Source of the DNA: Candidatus Rhodobacter oscarellae
Lineage (GTDB): Bacteria; Pseudomonadota; Alphaproteobacteria; Rhodobacterales; Rhodobacteraceae
Direction of reading: 5' to 3'
DNA: 64,000 nt
Assembly (NCBI RefSeq): GCF_001078595.1
Contig: NZ_LFTY01000002.1
Span: 3,606,862-3,670,861 of the forward strand
The translations under genes and the position numbers were made by a program. This document shows, piece by piece, positions 36,351-44,896 of this stretch. The notes under the pieces are model-generated. The model saw only the letters and a list, made by a program, of their open reading frames with translations, did no database searches and was not told where the DNA came from. How positions within the stretch are numbered: the stretch's first letter is position 1; the number at the start of each line of letters is the position of its first letter.

Positions 36351-37601
36351 CTATTGGGCAGCGGCGGTTTCGAGATTGTGCTTGTGGATTGAGCTCGCCA
36401 GCTTCTGCAGTTCCCTGCGCAGCGGATTCTTTGCGGCGGTTTCCGACAAAGGCAGCCCGTGGTCGCAGGACTGCACGATCTGCTTGCCCCCGTCGGGCAT
36501 CATCAGCTCGATCTCGATATCCAGGCTTTCGGCCATGCGCTTGACGCGGCTCTTGCCCGAAAGATCGGTGAATTTGGGGGCGCGGTTCATCACGTAACGC
36601 AGCTTCTCGAAGGGCAGGTCCTCTGATTTGAGGCCCCGCACCATCCGAAGCGTGTTCTGCGCGGACCGCATGTCCAGCTCTAGCGGCGCCAGGTAAACAT
36701 GGCTTTGGCTAAGAACGGCCTCGGTCCATTGCACAATCGTGGTTGGCATATCGACGACGATGTAGTCGAAGTTGCTGCTTGCGATACTCAGCAGGCGCTC
36801 GATGTCGTCCGGCCCCAGGATATCCAAGGGCAGGATTTCGGAGGGGGCCGTCAGCACGCTGATCTTGTCGTTGAAGCTGACAAGGGACTGCATGAAGCTG
36901 TCATTGTCCATCGATTCCGTGTCCGACAGAAGTTCGTAAACGGCTTCGCGGCGCGGCAGGTCCAGGAATGTCGCAACCGAGCCGAATTGCAGGTCGAGAT
37001 CCAGCAGGCACACTTTGGGCGGGTTCTTCTTGTCGAGATTGGCGAGCTCCCAAGCCAGGTTCACCGCCATCGTTGTGGCCCCCACGCCGCCCGCAAGCCC
37101 ATGGATCGTGACGATCACGCCATCACGCGATCCACCGCCCGTCTTGGGCGCGGCGCTCTCGGCGGTTTTCGGGTCAAACTCTGGAACGGCATCGGCCTTG
37201 CGCAGGCGTTCCACCGCGTCATGCAGCGCACCTTCGGGTAGCGGGTAGGGGGCGAATTCTTTGGCGCCCAGGCGCAGCAACTGGTGCAGCGCGATGGGGC
37301 TGACCTCTTCGGCGATCAGAATCACCTTAAGGTCATTTGCATTGGCGGTATCAATCAGATCCGCGATCATGGCGAGGTTGACCTCGTCCTCCTCGTCGAT
37401 GGCGATGGCTACGAATTGAAGGTGCTGCGCTTCTGGTTGCGTGAAAAACAGCCGGGCGTCCTGAAAGCTGAGATCGCCCCAGGCCTCGCCCAGTTCGTTC
37501 TCCATGTCTTCGATCAAAAGATCGAACTTCTGCACGTCGCGCGCGACGGTGCAGGCGAGTATGGGGTCCGCTTCTGGCTTTAATGCCGGACTGCTGCTCA
37601 T
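36351..37601 (-). CDS. cpaE: Tad pilus localisation protein CpaE/TadZ
   Basis: The 416-aa protein has an N-terminal receiver-like domain (residues ~20-140) followed by a MinD/ParA-like ATPase domain. The deviant Walker A reads GLAGGVGATTMAVNLA near 170, without the lysine of canonical P-loops, as is usual in CpaE/TadZ. Later motifs are VCLLDLDLQFGSVATFLDLP and YIVVDMPTTIVQW. It places the pilus machinery, often at a cell pole. It starts downstream of the ompA-type gene, with a strong terminator between them. Confidence 0.9.
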   Translation of the reverse strand: MSSSPALKPEADPILACTVARDVQKFDLLIEDMENELGEAWGDLSFQDARLFFTQPEAQHLQFVAIAIDEEDEVNLAMIADLIDTANANDLKVILIAEEVSPIALHQLLRLGAKEFAPYPLPEGALHDAVERLRKADAVPEFDPKTAESAAPKTGGGSRDGVIVTIHGLAGGVGATTMAVNLAWELANLDKKNPPKVCLLDLDLQFGSVATFLDLPRREAVYELLSDTESMDNDSFMQSLVSFNDKISVLTAPSEILPLDILGPDDIERLLSIASSNFDYIVVDMPTTIVQWTEAVLSQSHVYLAPLELDMRSAQNTLRMVRGLKSEDLPFEKLRYVMNRAPKFTDLSGKSRVKRMAESLDIEIELMMPDGGKQIVQSCDHGLPLSETAAKNPLRRELQKLASSIHKHNLETAAAQ

Positions 37602-37806
37602 TTCCCTACGTCCTTCTCACCCTAGCGACCATCGGCCGGGGCCTTAAGCCGCGCGTCCAGTATTCAACCAAACGCACTTGTCTCGAGAATTCACACTGGC
37701 GGGGAAGTTGGGCGAGATTGCGGCCAAAAGATCGTAATTGTTCGGTATTTCGAACAGAGAGCGGGTCAGAGATTCATTGTTGATGCGCTTTTGATGCGCT
37801 TACAAA

Positions 37807-37838
37807 TAAAAAAGCCCGGCGCGTCTGGCCGGGCTTTT
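37807..37838 (-). terminator. Terminator after the OmpA-family gene, inside the Tad cluster
   Basis: On the minus strand AAAAGCCCGGC...GCCGGGCTTTTTTATT forms a strong stem followed by a T-run, 25 bp beyond the OmpA-family stop codon. It splits the Tad cluster so that cpaE-cpaF-tadBC must have their own promoter in the 37602-37806 gap or depend on read-through. Confidence 0.85.
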
Positions 37839-37862
37839 CGATGTTTTCTTGGAGCTTTGACG

Positions 37863-38525
37863 TTATTCGCTCTGCCCAGAAATCGACTCCAGACCGCTTT
37901 CGGTGTTGGGGGGCTGCTCTGTCGCGCTTTCGATGTACTCACGCATAATGATCTCGGCATATTTGCCGTCCAGCGTGGCGGGATTGTTCGACATGAACCC
38001 GGTCACCTCGGTCACGGTGCGGCGGTTCAACCGCTCGCGGCCCTGGGTCACGATAAGCGGCTGATCCTCGCCAAAGCTGATCGCCGCAACGAGGCGCGAA
38101 CGATGGATGCCCTGGGTGGTGAGGAAGTTGACGACCGCGTGGGCGCGGCGCTTGCCCAACTGTTTATTGTAGCCGCGGCTGCCCACGGCGTCTGTGTGGC
38201 CATAGACCTTGAACCGGATCTCGGGGAACTGCTTGATCCATTGCGCCTGCACCCGCAGGATGTCCCGCGCGGCCTCATCCAGCTGCGCCGAATTGAACGC
38301 GAAGTTCACCGTGGTCAGCACCTCTTGGCTGAAGCGGTTGTTGAGATCGACCACGAACGAGCGTTCGCCGGTTTGATAGGCAATGTTAAGGGCCGTGGCC
38401 TCGCCGAAGGACCCCCGCGACGTGTAGAAGGATCCGGCCTCTTTATGCCAGTTCTCGTTATTGCCGCAGGCGGCCAGGGTGGCCAGTCCAACGGCCGCGA
38501 ACAGTGTTACTTTCCGAAGTCCCAT
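37863..38525 (-). CDS. OmpA-family lipoprotein of the Tad cluster
   Basis: The 220-aa protein begins MGLRKVTLFAAVGLATLAACGN with lipobox LAAC. The C-terminal half is an OmpA peptidoglycan-binding domain (VNFAFNSAQLDEAARDILRVQAQWI, YGHTDAVGSRGYNKQLGKRRAHAVVNFL). It probably anchors the Tad outer-membrane complex to the cell wall. I use the ATG at 38525, preceded by GGAG at the right distance; an overlapping GTG at 38534 is the alternative. It directly follows cpaC. Confidence 0.85.
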   Translation of the reverse strand: MGLRKVTLFAAVGLATLAACGNNENWHKEAGSFYTSRGSFGEATALNIAYQTGERSFVVDLNNRFSQEVLTTVNFAFNSAQLDEAARDILRVQAQWIKQFPEIRFKVYGHTDAVGSRGYNKQLGKRRAHAVVNFLTTQGIHRSRLVAAISFGEDQPLIVTQGRERLNRRTVTEVTGFMSNNPATLDGKYAEIIMREYIESATEQPPNTESGLESISGQSE

Positions 38526-38530
38526 CTCGA

Positions 38531-39934
38531 TCACTCCATCACATAGCCGTAGGAACCGGTGAAGTCCTGCTTGGCGACCTCGCCGGCCGCACCGCTCTGG
38601 CGAGGCTTTCCGCCGATCGTCTTGCCGTGCCAGAACAGCTCGGATTCGGTTGGCGGCGTGATCCGGTCGGTTGGCAAGGCCAGGGCCTCGCTGCGCACCG
38701 GCGTCACAAGATGCGGCGTCACGATGATCACCAGCTCGCTTTGGTTGCGCTGGAAGCTGGTGCTGCGGAAAAGCGTGCCCAAGATCGGGATGTCGCCAAG
38801 CCAGGGCACCTGCCCCTTGAGATCCTGAAACTCGTCCTCAATCAAGCCAGCGATGGCAAAGCTCTCGCCGTCGCGCATCTCTACCACCGTCGAGCTCTCG
38901 CGGCGACGGAAGGCGTTGACCGCTATGCCAGAGGTCTGAACCGTCACGCTGGGGTCAATTGCAGAAACCGCGGCGGTGAGCTGGAGATTAATAATGTCCT
39001 TGTCGACGACCCGTGGCGTGAAGGTCAGCTCGACGCCAAAGGGTTTGTACTCGATGGCCACATTGCCTTCGTTGTCGACGACCGGGATTGGATATTCGCC
39101 CCCCGCCAGGAACTTTGCCTCTTGGCCCGAAAGGGCTGTCAGGTTTGGTTCGGCGAGCGTGCGCACGACCCCGTTGGATTCCAACGCTTCCAGCAAGATA
39201 CCGAACTGTACGCTGCCCGCCGTAAAGCCCAGAGCGATGGCGCCCTCGGATCCGGGCGTCACTTCGATGTCGTTGCCAATCGCGTTGTTGCCATCAAGCC
39301 AGGTGCCTGTTTCGCTGGCGATGCCGACATCGACCCCGCCGACAGCCGTTAAGGAGCTGCTGAGCTGCTTGCTGACAGTGCGCTCCATCTCGGCGAAGCG
39401 CACCTTGAGCATCACCTGCTGGGTGCCGCCGACGGTCATTAGGTTCGAGACCCGCTCTGGCGCGTAGCGCTCGGCCAGGTCCAGTGCGCGACTAAGCCGC
39501 GCGGTGGATGACACGACGCCCGACAGGACGATCCCGTCATTTGCCGTGCGCACCTCTATATGCTCGCCCGGTAGGACCTGCTGCAGCCGCTCTTTGAACT
39601 CGGCGATGTCGGACGAGACCTGCACCTCGATATTCGCGATTAGGCTGCCATCTGGCCCGAGAAGGGTCAGCGTCGTGCGCCCCGGCGTCTTGCCGAGCAC
39701 GTAGATCGAGCGATCCGAAAGGGTGGAGATATCTGCGATTGCGGGGTTCGCGATCGAGAGCTCCGCAAAAGGAGTTTCGCTCTCGACGACAACTGCGCGG
39801 TTCATGGCCACTTGCAGGTCGCGAGACGTTCCGCCCTTTACGACTCGTAGGTTCTGGGCTTCCGGGGCCGGTGCGGACACCAGCAAAACCGACAACCCAA
39901 GGAGCGCTGCTCCTAGGATTCTTACAATAATCAT
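38531..39934 (-). CDS. cpaC: Tad pilus outer-membrane secretin CpaC/RcpA
   Basis: The 467-aa protein has a signal peptide (MIIVRILGAALLGLSVLLVSAPAPEAQ), an N-terminal pilus-specific domain (RDLQVAMNRAVVVES... ISTLSDRSIYVLGKTPGRTTLTL), a BON-like region and a secretin domain (TLAEPNLTALSGQEAKFLAGGEYPIPV... FGVELTFTPRV, and IPILGTLFRSTSFQRNQSELVIIVTPHLV). It forms the outer-membrane channel for the pilus. A terminator-like hairpin lies upstream, between cpaB and cpaC. Confidence 0.93.
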   Translation of the reverse strand: MIIVRILGAALLGLSVLLVSAPAPEAQNLRVVKGGTSRDLQVAMNRAVVVESETPFAELSIANPAIADISTLSDRSIYVLGKTPGRTTLTLLGPDGSLIANIEVQVSSDIAEFKERLQQVLPGEHIEVRTANDGIVLSGVVSSTARLSRALDLAERYAPERVSNLMTVGGTQQVMLKVRFAEMERTVSKQLSSSLTAVGGVDVGIASETGTWLDGNNAIGNDIEVTPGSEGAIALGFTAGSVQFGILLEALESNGVVRTLAEPNLTALSGQEAKFLAGGEYPIPVVDNEGNVAIEYKPFGVELTFTPRVVDKDIINLQLTAAVSAIDPSVTVQTSGIAVNAFRRRESSTVVEMRDGESFAIAGLIEDEFQDLKGQVPWLGDIPILGTLFRSTSFQRNQSELVIIVTPHLVTPVRSEALALPTDRITPPTESELFWHGKTIGGKPRQSGAAGEVAKQDFTGSYGYVME

Positions 39935-40082
39935 GTGATCCTGCCTCTATGACCACGTTAAAGCCAGTCTAAGTCGCCAGCCTGAGGTCACAATGGCCTA
40001 GTTTTACTTTATTTTCAAGAATCAGTGGCTTGGGGCCGGGAATTTATGTGGATAACCAGCAACAGAATGGACCAAAAAGAAA

Positions 40083-40107
40083 GCGGGCCCCAACACCTGG
40101 GGCCCGC
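40083..40107 (-). terminator. Terminator-like hairpin between cpaB and cpaC
   Basis: GCGGGCCCC (40083-40091) and GGGGCCCGC (40099-40107) form a perfect 9-bp stem with a 7-nt loop. On the minus strand it is followed by TTTCTTTTT, just after the cpaB stop. It should reduce transcription from cpaB into cpaC unless the 190-bp gap contains a promoter. Confidence 0.8.
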
Positions 40108-40124
40108 CCGCACTGTTCACACTA

Positions 40125-40976
40125 TCAGTTGGTACAGGGGATCGGCGTCTCGATGATCTCGGAGCCGCGTCTTGTACGGATCGTACACACCCTTTTGGCC
40201 TCTACTTCGACCACCTGTTCCTCAACGATGCCAAGCAATCCGTTCTGATTGACCACCACGTCGCCTTTGAACGCGTCATCCTCGGCGCCCAGTAGCGACA
40301 GCGACAAGCTGCCGGTGGCCTGGGCCTGCGCGAGCGCCGCCACCTGCTGGGGGCTGGCCTCGACCGTGACGGTGCGGGCGATGGTGGGGTTCGACTTGTC
40401 CTGGTCGGCAATCTGGTCAATCGCGATCAGCTTGATGCCGCTCTGGATCAACTGGGTGACGTCGCCGCCGCGGTTGCGCTCTTGCTGGACGGCGCCGGTC
40501 CAGTACACATCCACGCGGTCACCGGGGCGCAAAAAGCCCGACACGCCGGTTGAGACGTCGACGCGGATCGCGAAGGCGCGCATTCCCTTGGTCAAGCGCG
40601 AGGACACGCCGGCGTCTTGTCCGGGCTCTGTCACCTTGACCGCCATGAGGGCCTCGTCCTTCTCGACGGCGCGGATGGCCTTGCGCGGCTTATCCGCTCC
40701 GAAAGGGAAGACCTCCTCGAGAGAGGTAAAGGTGCCCTCGGGGATGGCGTTCTCGGGCCACTTCACGACGCGCACGTCTGCGTCGGTGATCGCCTGACCG
40801 TAGCGCAGGGGGTTGCTCACAACGACAACGTCCACCGTCGGCACAATGGCTTCGCGGGCGGCACGCTCGCGGGCCAGCTCAGCCTGATAGGCGCTGATGT
40901 AGTCCTTCGCCATGTAGACGGCAAAACTGGCCAGGCCGACCCCGATCACCAGAACCAATCCAAAAACCAGTCTCAT
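40125..40976 (-). CDS. cpaB: Tad pilus assembly protein CpaB/RcpC
   Basis: The 283-aa protein has one N-terminal membrane segment (MRLVFGLVLVIGVGLASFAVYMA), an SAF domain (VDVVVVSNPLRYGQAITDADVRVVKWPE, residues ~45-75) and the CpaB domain with GFLRPGDRVDVYWTG near 145. Two cysteines lie in the C-terminal tail (VCTIRTRRGSEIIETPIPCTN). It is periplasmic and works with the secretin. The ATG at 40976 fits the hydrophobic start; an ORF extension to 41021 is not needed. It is the first large gene after the pilin genes. Confidence 0.9.
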   Translation of the reverse strand: MRLVFGLVLVIGVGLASFAVYMAKDYISAYQAELARERAAREAIVPTVDVVVVSNPLRYGQAITDADVRVVKWPENAIPEGTFTSLEEVFPFGADKPRKAIRAVEKDEALMAVKVTEPGQDAGVSSRLTKGMRAFAIRVDVSTGVSGFLRPGDRVDVYWTGAVQQERNRGGDVTQLIQSGIKLIAIDQIADQDKSNPTIARTVTVEASPQQVAALAQAQATGSLSLSLLGAEDDAFKGDVVVNQNGLLGIVEEQVVEVEAKRVCTIRTRRGSEIIETPIPCTN

Positions 40977-41069
40977 GTTTCGTCCTTCCTTGGGTAAACG
41001 CGGACGCTGGGGCCCGCGCATTTCTCAATCAGGTCGCCGCGGCTCTTAACAGGAGCGGTCGGCCATTCC

Positions 41070-41252
41070 TTAGTACGTCGGTATGTCGTTGCCTTCGATC
41101 GTAGTGCTGGCAAGCTCGGCATGCGTCGTCACCCCTTGATTGAAGGTGGTCAGAGCTCCAAGCAGCACGCCCAGGATTGCGGCGGTCAGAACCACCCAAT
41201 CCACAGTGATCGCGCCACCTTCATCGTTCTTGAACTTTCTAAAGCTACGCAT
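41070..41252 (-). CDS. Flp-type pilin (divergent copy)
   Basis: The 60-aa protein MRSFRKFKNDEGGAITVDWVVLTAAILGVLLG... has a short charged leader, a Gly at the processing site and the hydrophobic pilin helix. It differs from the two near-identical pilins upstream in its C-terminus (TTHAELASTTIEGNDIPTY). The mature start would be AITVDW: Asp rather than the usual Glu at position +5. It may be a minor pilin. The start at 41252 follows AGAGGA at a good distance. Confidence 0.8.
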   Translation of the reverse strand: MRSFRKFKNDEGGAITVDWVVLTAAILGVLLGALTTFNQGVTTHAELASTTIEGNDIPTY

Positions 41253-41463
41253 CCCGGACATTCCTCTGTCATTCAATTCGCATACTGGCTTTTAATCGCA
41301 CGCCCTCGCGCTGGTTTTGCGAGAGCATTGTGGCGAAATGATGGACAACGAGATTTTTTTTGGCGGATTTTAACGATTCTTGAGGCGAATTGCGCATGCG
41401 CCCAACGAAAAGGGCCGCGGCCCATCAAGGGCGCGACCCAATTCTTGCTGGAAAAGCTGGACC

Positions 41464-41652
41464 TTAGTAAGTGGTCTTGATGCCCAGCGAGTCCAGGTGA
41501 TCGCCGATCTCGTCAGCGTATTCGTCAGTGGCGCCGCCCACAGTGGTCAGCACGGCGATGCCGAGGCCCACGATAGCAGCGGTCAGCACGACCCAGTCTA
41601 CGGTAACCGCACCGTCTTCGTCGCGTGCGAAGGTGTTGATCAAGTTGAACAT
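41464..41652 (-). CDS. Flp-type pilin (tandem copy 1)
   Basis: The 62-aa prepilin MFNLINTFARDEDG|AVTVDWVVLTAAIVGLGIAVLTTVGG... is probably cleaved after the Gly by CpaA. It shares all but one residue with the copy at 41885-42073. A palindrome GGGCCGCGGCCC (41412-41423) lies downstream as a likely 3' structure. As one of two almost identical genes it is likely to be a major pilus subunit. Confidence 0.88.
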   Translation of the reverse strand: MFNLINTFARDEDGAVTVDWVVLTAAIVGLGIAVLTTVGGATDEYADEIGDHLDSLGIKTTY

Positions 41653-41822
41653 TCTCTCTCTCCGTTAAGTGCGACCTCGTCGCAGTGGCAGCCATGCGCC
41701 GAGGGCAACGCCTCAACGGGTCTGGCAAGGGAGGAAATGGCGGAGGAAGGTGGCACGAATGCGGCGCCCTTCGTACAATTTCGCAGCAAATACTCTTAAA
41801 TTTCTAACGTTCATCCCAAAAG

Positions 41823-41860
41823 AAACGGGCCGCATCCTGTTCCAAAGATGCGGCCCGTTT
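41823..41860 (-). terminator. Terminator after pilin copy 2
   Basis: AAACGGGCCGCATC (41823-41836) and GATGCGGCCCGTTT (41847-41860) form a perfect 14-bp stem with a 10-nt loop, followed on the minus strand by CTTTTG. It ends transcription between the two tandem pilin genes, so each probably has its own promoter. Confidence 0.88.
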
Positions 41861-41884
41861 GTGTTTCGCTCAAAGCTGGACGCT

Positions 41885-42073
41885 TTAGTAAGTGGTCTTG
41901 ATGCCCAGCGAGTCCAGGTGATCGCCGATCTCGTCAGCGTATTCGTCAGTGGCGCCGCCCACAGTGGTCAGCACGGCGATGCCGAGGCCCACGATAGCAG
42001 CGGTCAGCACGACCCAGTCTACAGTAACCGCACCGTCTTCGTCGCGTGCGAAGGTGTTGATCAAGTTTAACAT
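41885..42073 (-). CDS. Flp-type pilin (tandem copy 2)
   Basis: The 62-aa pilin differs from copy 1 only at residue 2 (Leu for Phe); I count two base differences over 189 bp. The sequence before the ATG (CGGAGAGAGAA on the coding strand) is also shared. The duplication is recent or kept uniform by gene conversion. The gene is followed by a strong terminator and preceded by a 359-bp gene-free region shared with the divergent lytic transglycosylase. Confidence 0.88.
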   Translation of the reverse strand: MLNLINTFARDEDGAVTVDWVVLTAAIVGLGIAVLTTVGGATDEYADEIGDHLDSLGIKTTY

Positions 42074-42432
42074 TCTCTCTCTCCGTTCAGTTTTTTTATG
42101 ACGCTTGCGCCGGTTCACCGCCACAAGCGCTGGGGTCTCTCACATCCCAATGCCCGCATCGGCATGTTTGAAGCATCGTTTTTTATTTGGGCGAGAATTG
42201 GGCGACTATGGTACAATTTCGGTAACTCTTCGCGGCATCGACCAATAAGATGTAACCATTTGATCCACATAAATTAATAAGGGAATGGGGGCTTTTCTTA
42301 AGGGCGCGCCTCGCCAGATTTGTCACAATTAGCGCGTGAATCTAAGGCGCAAAACGGCAAGACAACTAGAAAAAATAACCTGAATCTGCAATCATACTCG
42401 GAAGAACAAAAACGAGCAGCTAGGATCCCCCA
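42074..42432. other. Divergent control region between pilin copy 2 and the lytic transglycosylase
   Basis: There is no gene in these 359 bp. The region is AT-rich from 42180 to 42400 and presumably carries promoters for both sides. A TACAATTTCG string near 42210 recurs upstream of pilin copy 1 (near 41777), where it may mark a shared control site. Confidence 0.4.
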
Positions 42433-43242
42433 ATGCGGTGGACATTCGCGCGGACAATTATCGTCGTCGTGGCGGGGCTCACTATTGCTGTGCCTAGTTT
42501 TGCTGATGGCCCCAAGCCCTTCCCCGAATTCACCTTTAAGCGCGTGACCGTGCCAACGGGCGGATCGGGGCCGCGCATCACTGTTCAGATTGAGCCCGAG
42601 GCCCCCTCCAGCGAGGCCGAGCCCAGCGAAGAGGCCAACACGGATGCCACGGTCGCAACCGCCTATGAGTGGTTCTGGACCGAGGTTTCGCCCTCGCTAT
42701 CTGCCTCTGGTCCCGGGCGGCTGGACACCGCGCTGCGCAGGATTGATCAGGGCCCCGGCGTTTCGACGCCGCGCCTGAGCGATCTGCAACGCATGCTCGA
42801 GACCCATCACAGCAGCATCCTGGTCAGCACGATCGGCACAAAGGTCTCGCCGGCGCTGGTCCTTTCCGTGATCGCGGTCGAGTCCGGAGGCGACGCGGGC
42901 GCCGTCAGCAGCGCTGGCGCCACCGGTGTCATGCAGCTTATGCCCGACACCGCGGCCCGCTTTGGCGCCGAGGACCGCACCGACCCCGCACAGAACATCA
43001 AGGCCGGTGTGGCCTATCTGAACTGGCTGATGGAAGAATTCGAGAGCGACCCGATCCTTGTCCTGGCGGGCTACAACGCCGGGGAGGGCGCCGTGCGCCG
43101 CTATGAGGGCGTGCCGCCCTATGCCGAGACGCGCGGCTATGTGCCCAAGGTTCTGGCCGCCTGGTCGGTGGCCCGCGGCCTGTGCCAGACCCCGCCCGAA
43201 CTGATCACCGATGGCTGCGCCTTCGGACTACAGGGAAGTTGA
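42433..43242 (+). CDS. Lytic transglycosylase (SLT domain)
   Basis: The 269-aa exported protein has a signal peptide (MRWTFARTIIVVVAGLTIAVPSFA), a Pro/Glu-rich linker to about residue 75 and a C-terminal transglycosylase domain. The motif SVIAVESGGDAGAVSSAGATGVMQLMPDTA carries the catalytic Glu, and ILVLAGYNAGEGAVRRY follows. It cuts peptidoglycan, here probably to let the Tad machinery cross the wall, since it is divergent from the pilin genes. It ends 4 bp before the prenyltransferase gene. Confidence 0.88.
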   Translation: MRWTFARTIIVVVAGLTIAVPSFADGPKPFPEFTFKRVTVPTGGSGPRITVQIEPEAPSSEAEPSEEANTDATVATAYEWFWTEVSPSLSASGPGRLDTALRRIDQGPGVSTPRLSDLQRMLETHHSSILVSTIGTKVSPALVLSVIAVESGGDAGAVSSAGATGVMQLMPDTAARFGAEDRTDPAQNIKAGVAYLNWLMEEFESDPILVLAGYNAGEGAVRRYEGVPPYAETRGYVPKVLAAWSVARGLCQTPPELITDGCAFGLQGS

Positions 43243-43246
43243 CTAA

Positions 43247-44679
43247 ATGAGTGAGACCCGACCGCTCGTTCTGGATGTGGACGGCACATTCTTGCGCACG
43301 GACCTTTTATACGAATCCTTCTGGGCGGGCATGGGCAAAGACCCCGCCGGAGTGCTGCGCAGCTGCGCCCGGCATTTCGGTGAACGGCAGGTCCTAAAGC
43401 AGAAGCTGGCCCAGATCGCGGATCTACGCACGGACCTTATGCCGGTGCATCCGGGCGTCGCCGATATGGTCGCCAAGGCGCAGGCCGCGGGGCGCGAGGT
43501 CGTGCTCGCCTCGGCCTCTGACAGCGCGCTGGTAGAGAAGCTGGCCAAGGAGCACGAGCTTTCAGAGCGCGTTTTCGCCTCCACGCCCGAGGCCAACCTC
43601 AAAGGCGCGGCCAAGGCGGGCGCGTTGGTCGCGGCCTATGGCGAGCGCGGCTTTGATTATGCCGGCAACGAGCCCGTGGACCGCGCGATCTGGGATCACG
43701 CCGGCGGCGCGGTTGTCGTGGGCGACCTGCCGAAGGAGGTGGCGGGGCTGCGTCAGGCGGGCAAAGAGATCACACAGATCGAGGGCGGATGGACGTATCG
43801 GGACCTGATGCGCGCCCTGCGGCCGCATCAGTGGGTCAAGAACGTCCTGCTTTTTGTGCCGCTGATCGCGGCGCATACGTTTGACCCGGCCAGCTGGGCC
43901 TGGGTGCTGCTGGGGATCGCGGCGTTCTCGGCGGCGGCCTCTTCGATCTACATCGTCAACGATCTTTTGGACCTAGAGGCGGACCGGCTGCACGCAAGCA
44001 AGCACAAGCGCCCCTTTGCCAGCGGAGCGGTGCCCATCAAGGTGGGGATGCTCGCGTTTTTGGGCCTCAGTTGCTTCGCGCTGGGCGTCGGCGCGATCAT
44101 TGGCACCGGTTTCATGGCGCTGGTGGCGTTCTATATGTCCTGTCGCTGGCCTATTCGCTGCGCCTTAAGCGGCAGCGCTGGATCGACATCGCGATTCTGG
44201 CCACACTTTATACTTTGCGGGTGATCGCGGGCGCGCTGGCGGCGAATGTGACCGTCACGGCGTTCTTGCTGGCGTTCATCTTCCCGACCTTCCATTGCCT
44301 GGGCTGCGTGAAGCGGCTGACCGAGGTGACGCTGGCCAAGGACGACAACCGGTTGCCCGGGCGCGGCTATGGGCGCCTGGATCGTGGGGATTTGCTGAAC
44401 GTGGCCATTGTCAGCGGTGTGACCGCGGTGGCGGTCTTTGTGTTCTATAGCTTCAGCGTGCATGCGCAGAGCCTATACCCCACGCAGTGGTTGCTGTGGC
44501 TTGCGGCGGTTCCGCTGTCGCTATGGATGGTGCGGATGATCTGGTTCGGGCATGCGGGCAAGCAGGATTATGACCCGATTGTCTTCGCAATGCGCGACAA
44601 GCATGGGCTGGGCCTGATGATGATCACGCTGGCGACCATGTTCTACGCCGCCGGTCTTTGGCAGCAGTGGTTCGGGTGA
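43247..44679 (+). pseudogene. UbiA-family prenyltransferase fused to HAD domain, frameshifted
   Basis: The first 190 residues are a HAD phosphatase (PLVLDVDGTFLRTDLL, VVLASASDSALVEKLA, VVVGDLPKEV). They are followed by a UbiA prenyltransferase domain (ALRPHQWVKNVLLFVPLIAAH, IYIVNDLLDLEADRLH with NDxxDxxxD). At about 44137 the frame breaks: TTCTATATGTCC reads on to a false stop at 44224, while the proper UbiA continuation (VLSLAYSLRLKRQRWIDIAILATLYTLR to 44679) is in another frame. One extra TA in TATAT would explain it. The intact family makes decaprenyl-phosphoryl-5-phosphoribose and removes the phosphate. It could be a true pseudogene or a sequence error. Confidence 0.8.
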
Positions 44680-44722
44680 TGCGGCGCGTTGGCGCGGCAT
44701 CCGGGTTTTTTTGGAGAATTTA

Positions 44723-44779
44723 AGGAAATCTTGGTGATTCGCCCCGGAGCATAGCTCCGGGTGGGAGCCGCGGCGCGCA
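44723..44779. repeat. Dispersed hairpin element, copy 2
   Basis: This is a second copy of the element at 30447-30503, sharing GATTCG-CCCCGG, the ATA loop and GGGTGGGAGCCGCGGCGCGC. Its stem is CCCGGAGC/GCTCCGGG, with a T-to-G change on one arm and the matching A-to-C change on the other compared with copy 1. It lies 43 bp after the UbiA gene end. Confidence 0.8.
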
Positions 44780-44896
44780 CGGGGGCCGTGCCCACCCATA
44801 TTTATCTGTCGCGCGATTTTCTTAACGATCCGTTGACACGAGAGCGCCTGCGGCCATCCGCCCCAGTGCGGCCCGCCCGCTTGGGCCGCCCGTGCC

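Noticed and set aside
41400-41423. GGGCCGCGGCCC as a full terminator after pilin copy 1
   Set aside because: The palindrome is short and has no clear T-run in the minus direction; it is mentioned only as a possible 3' structure.
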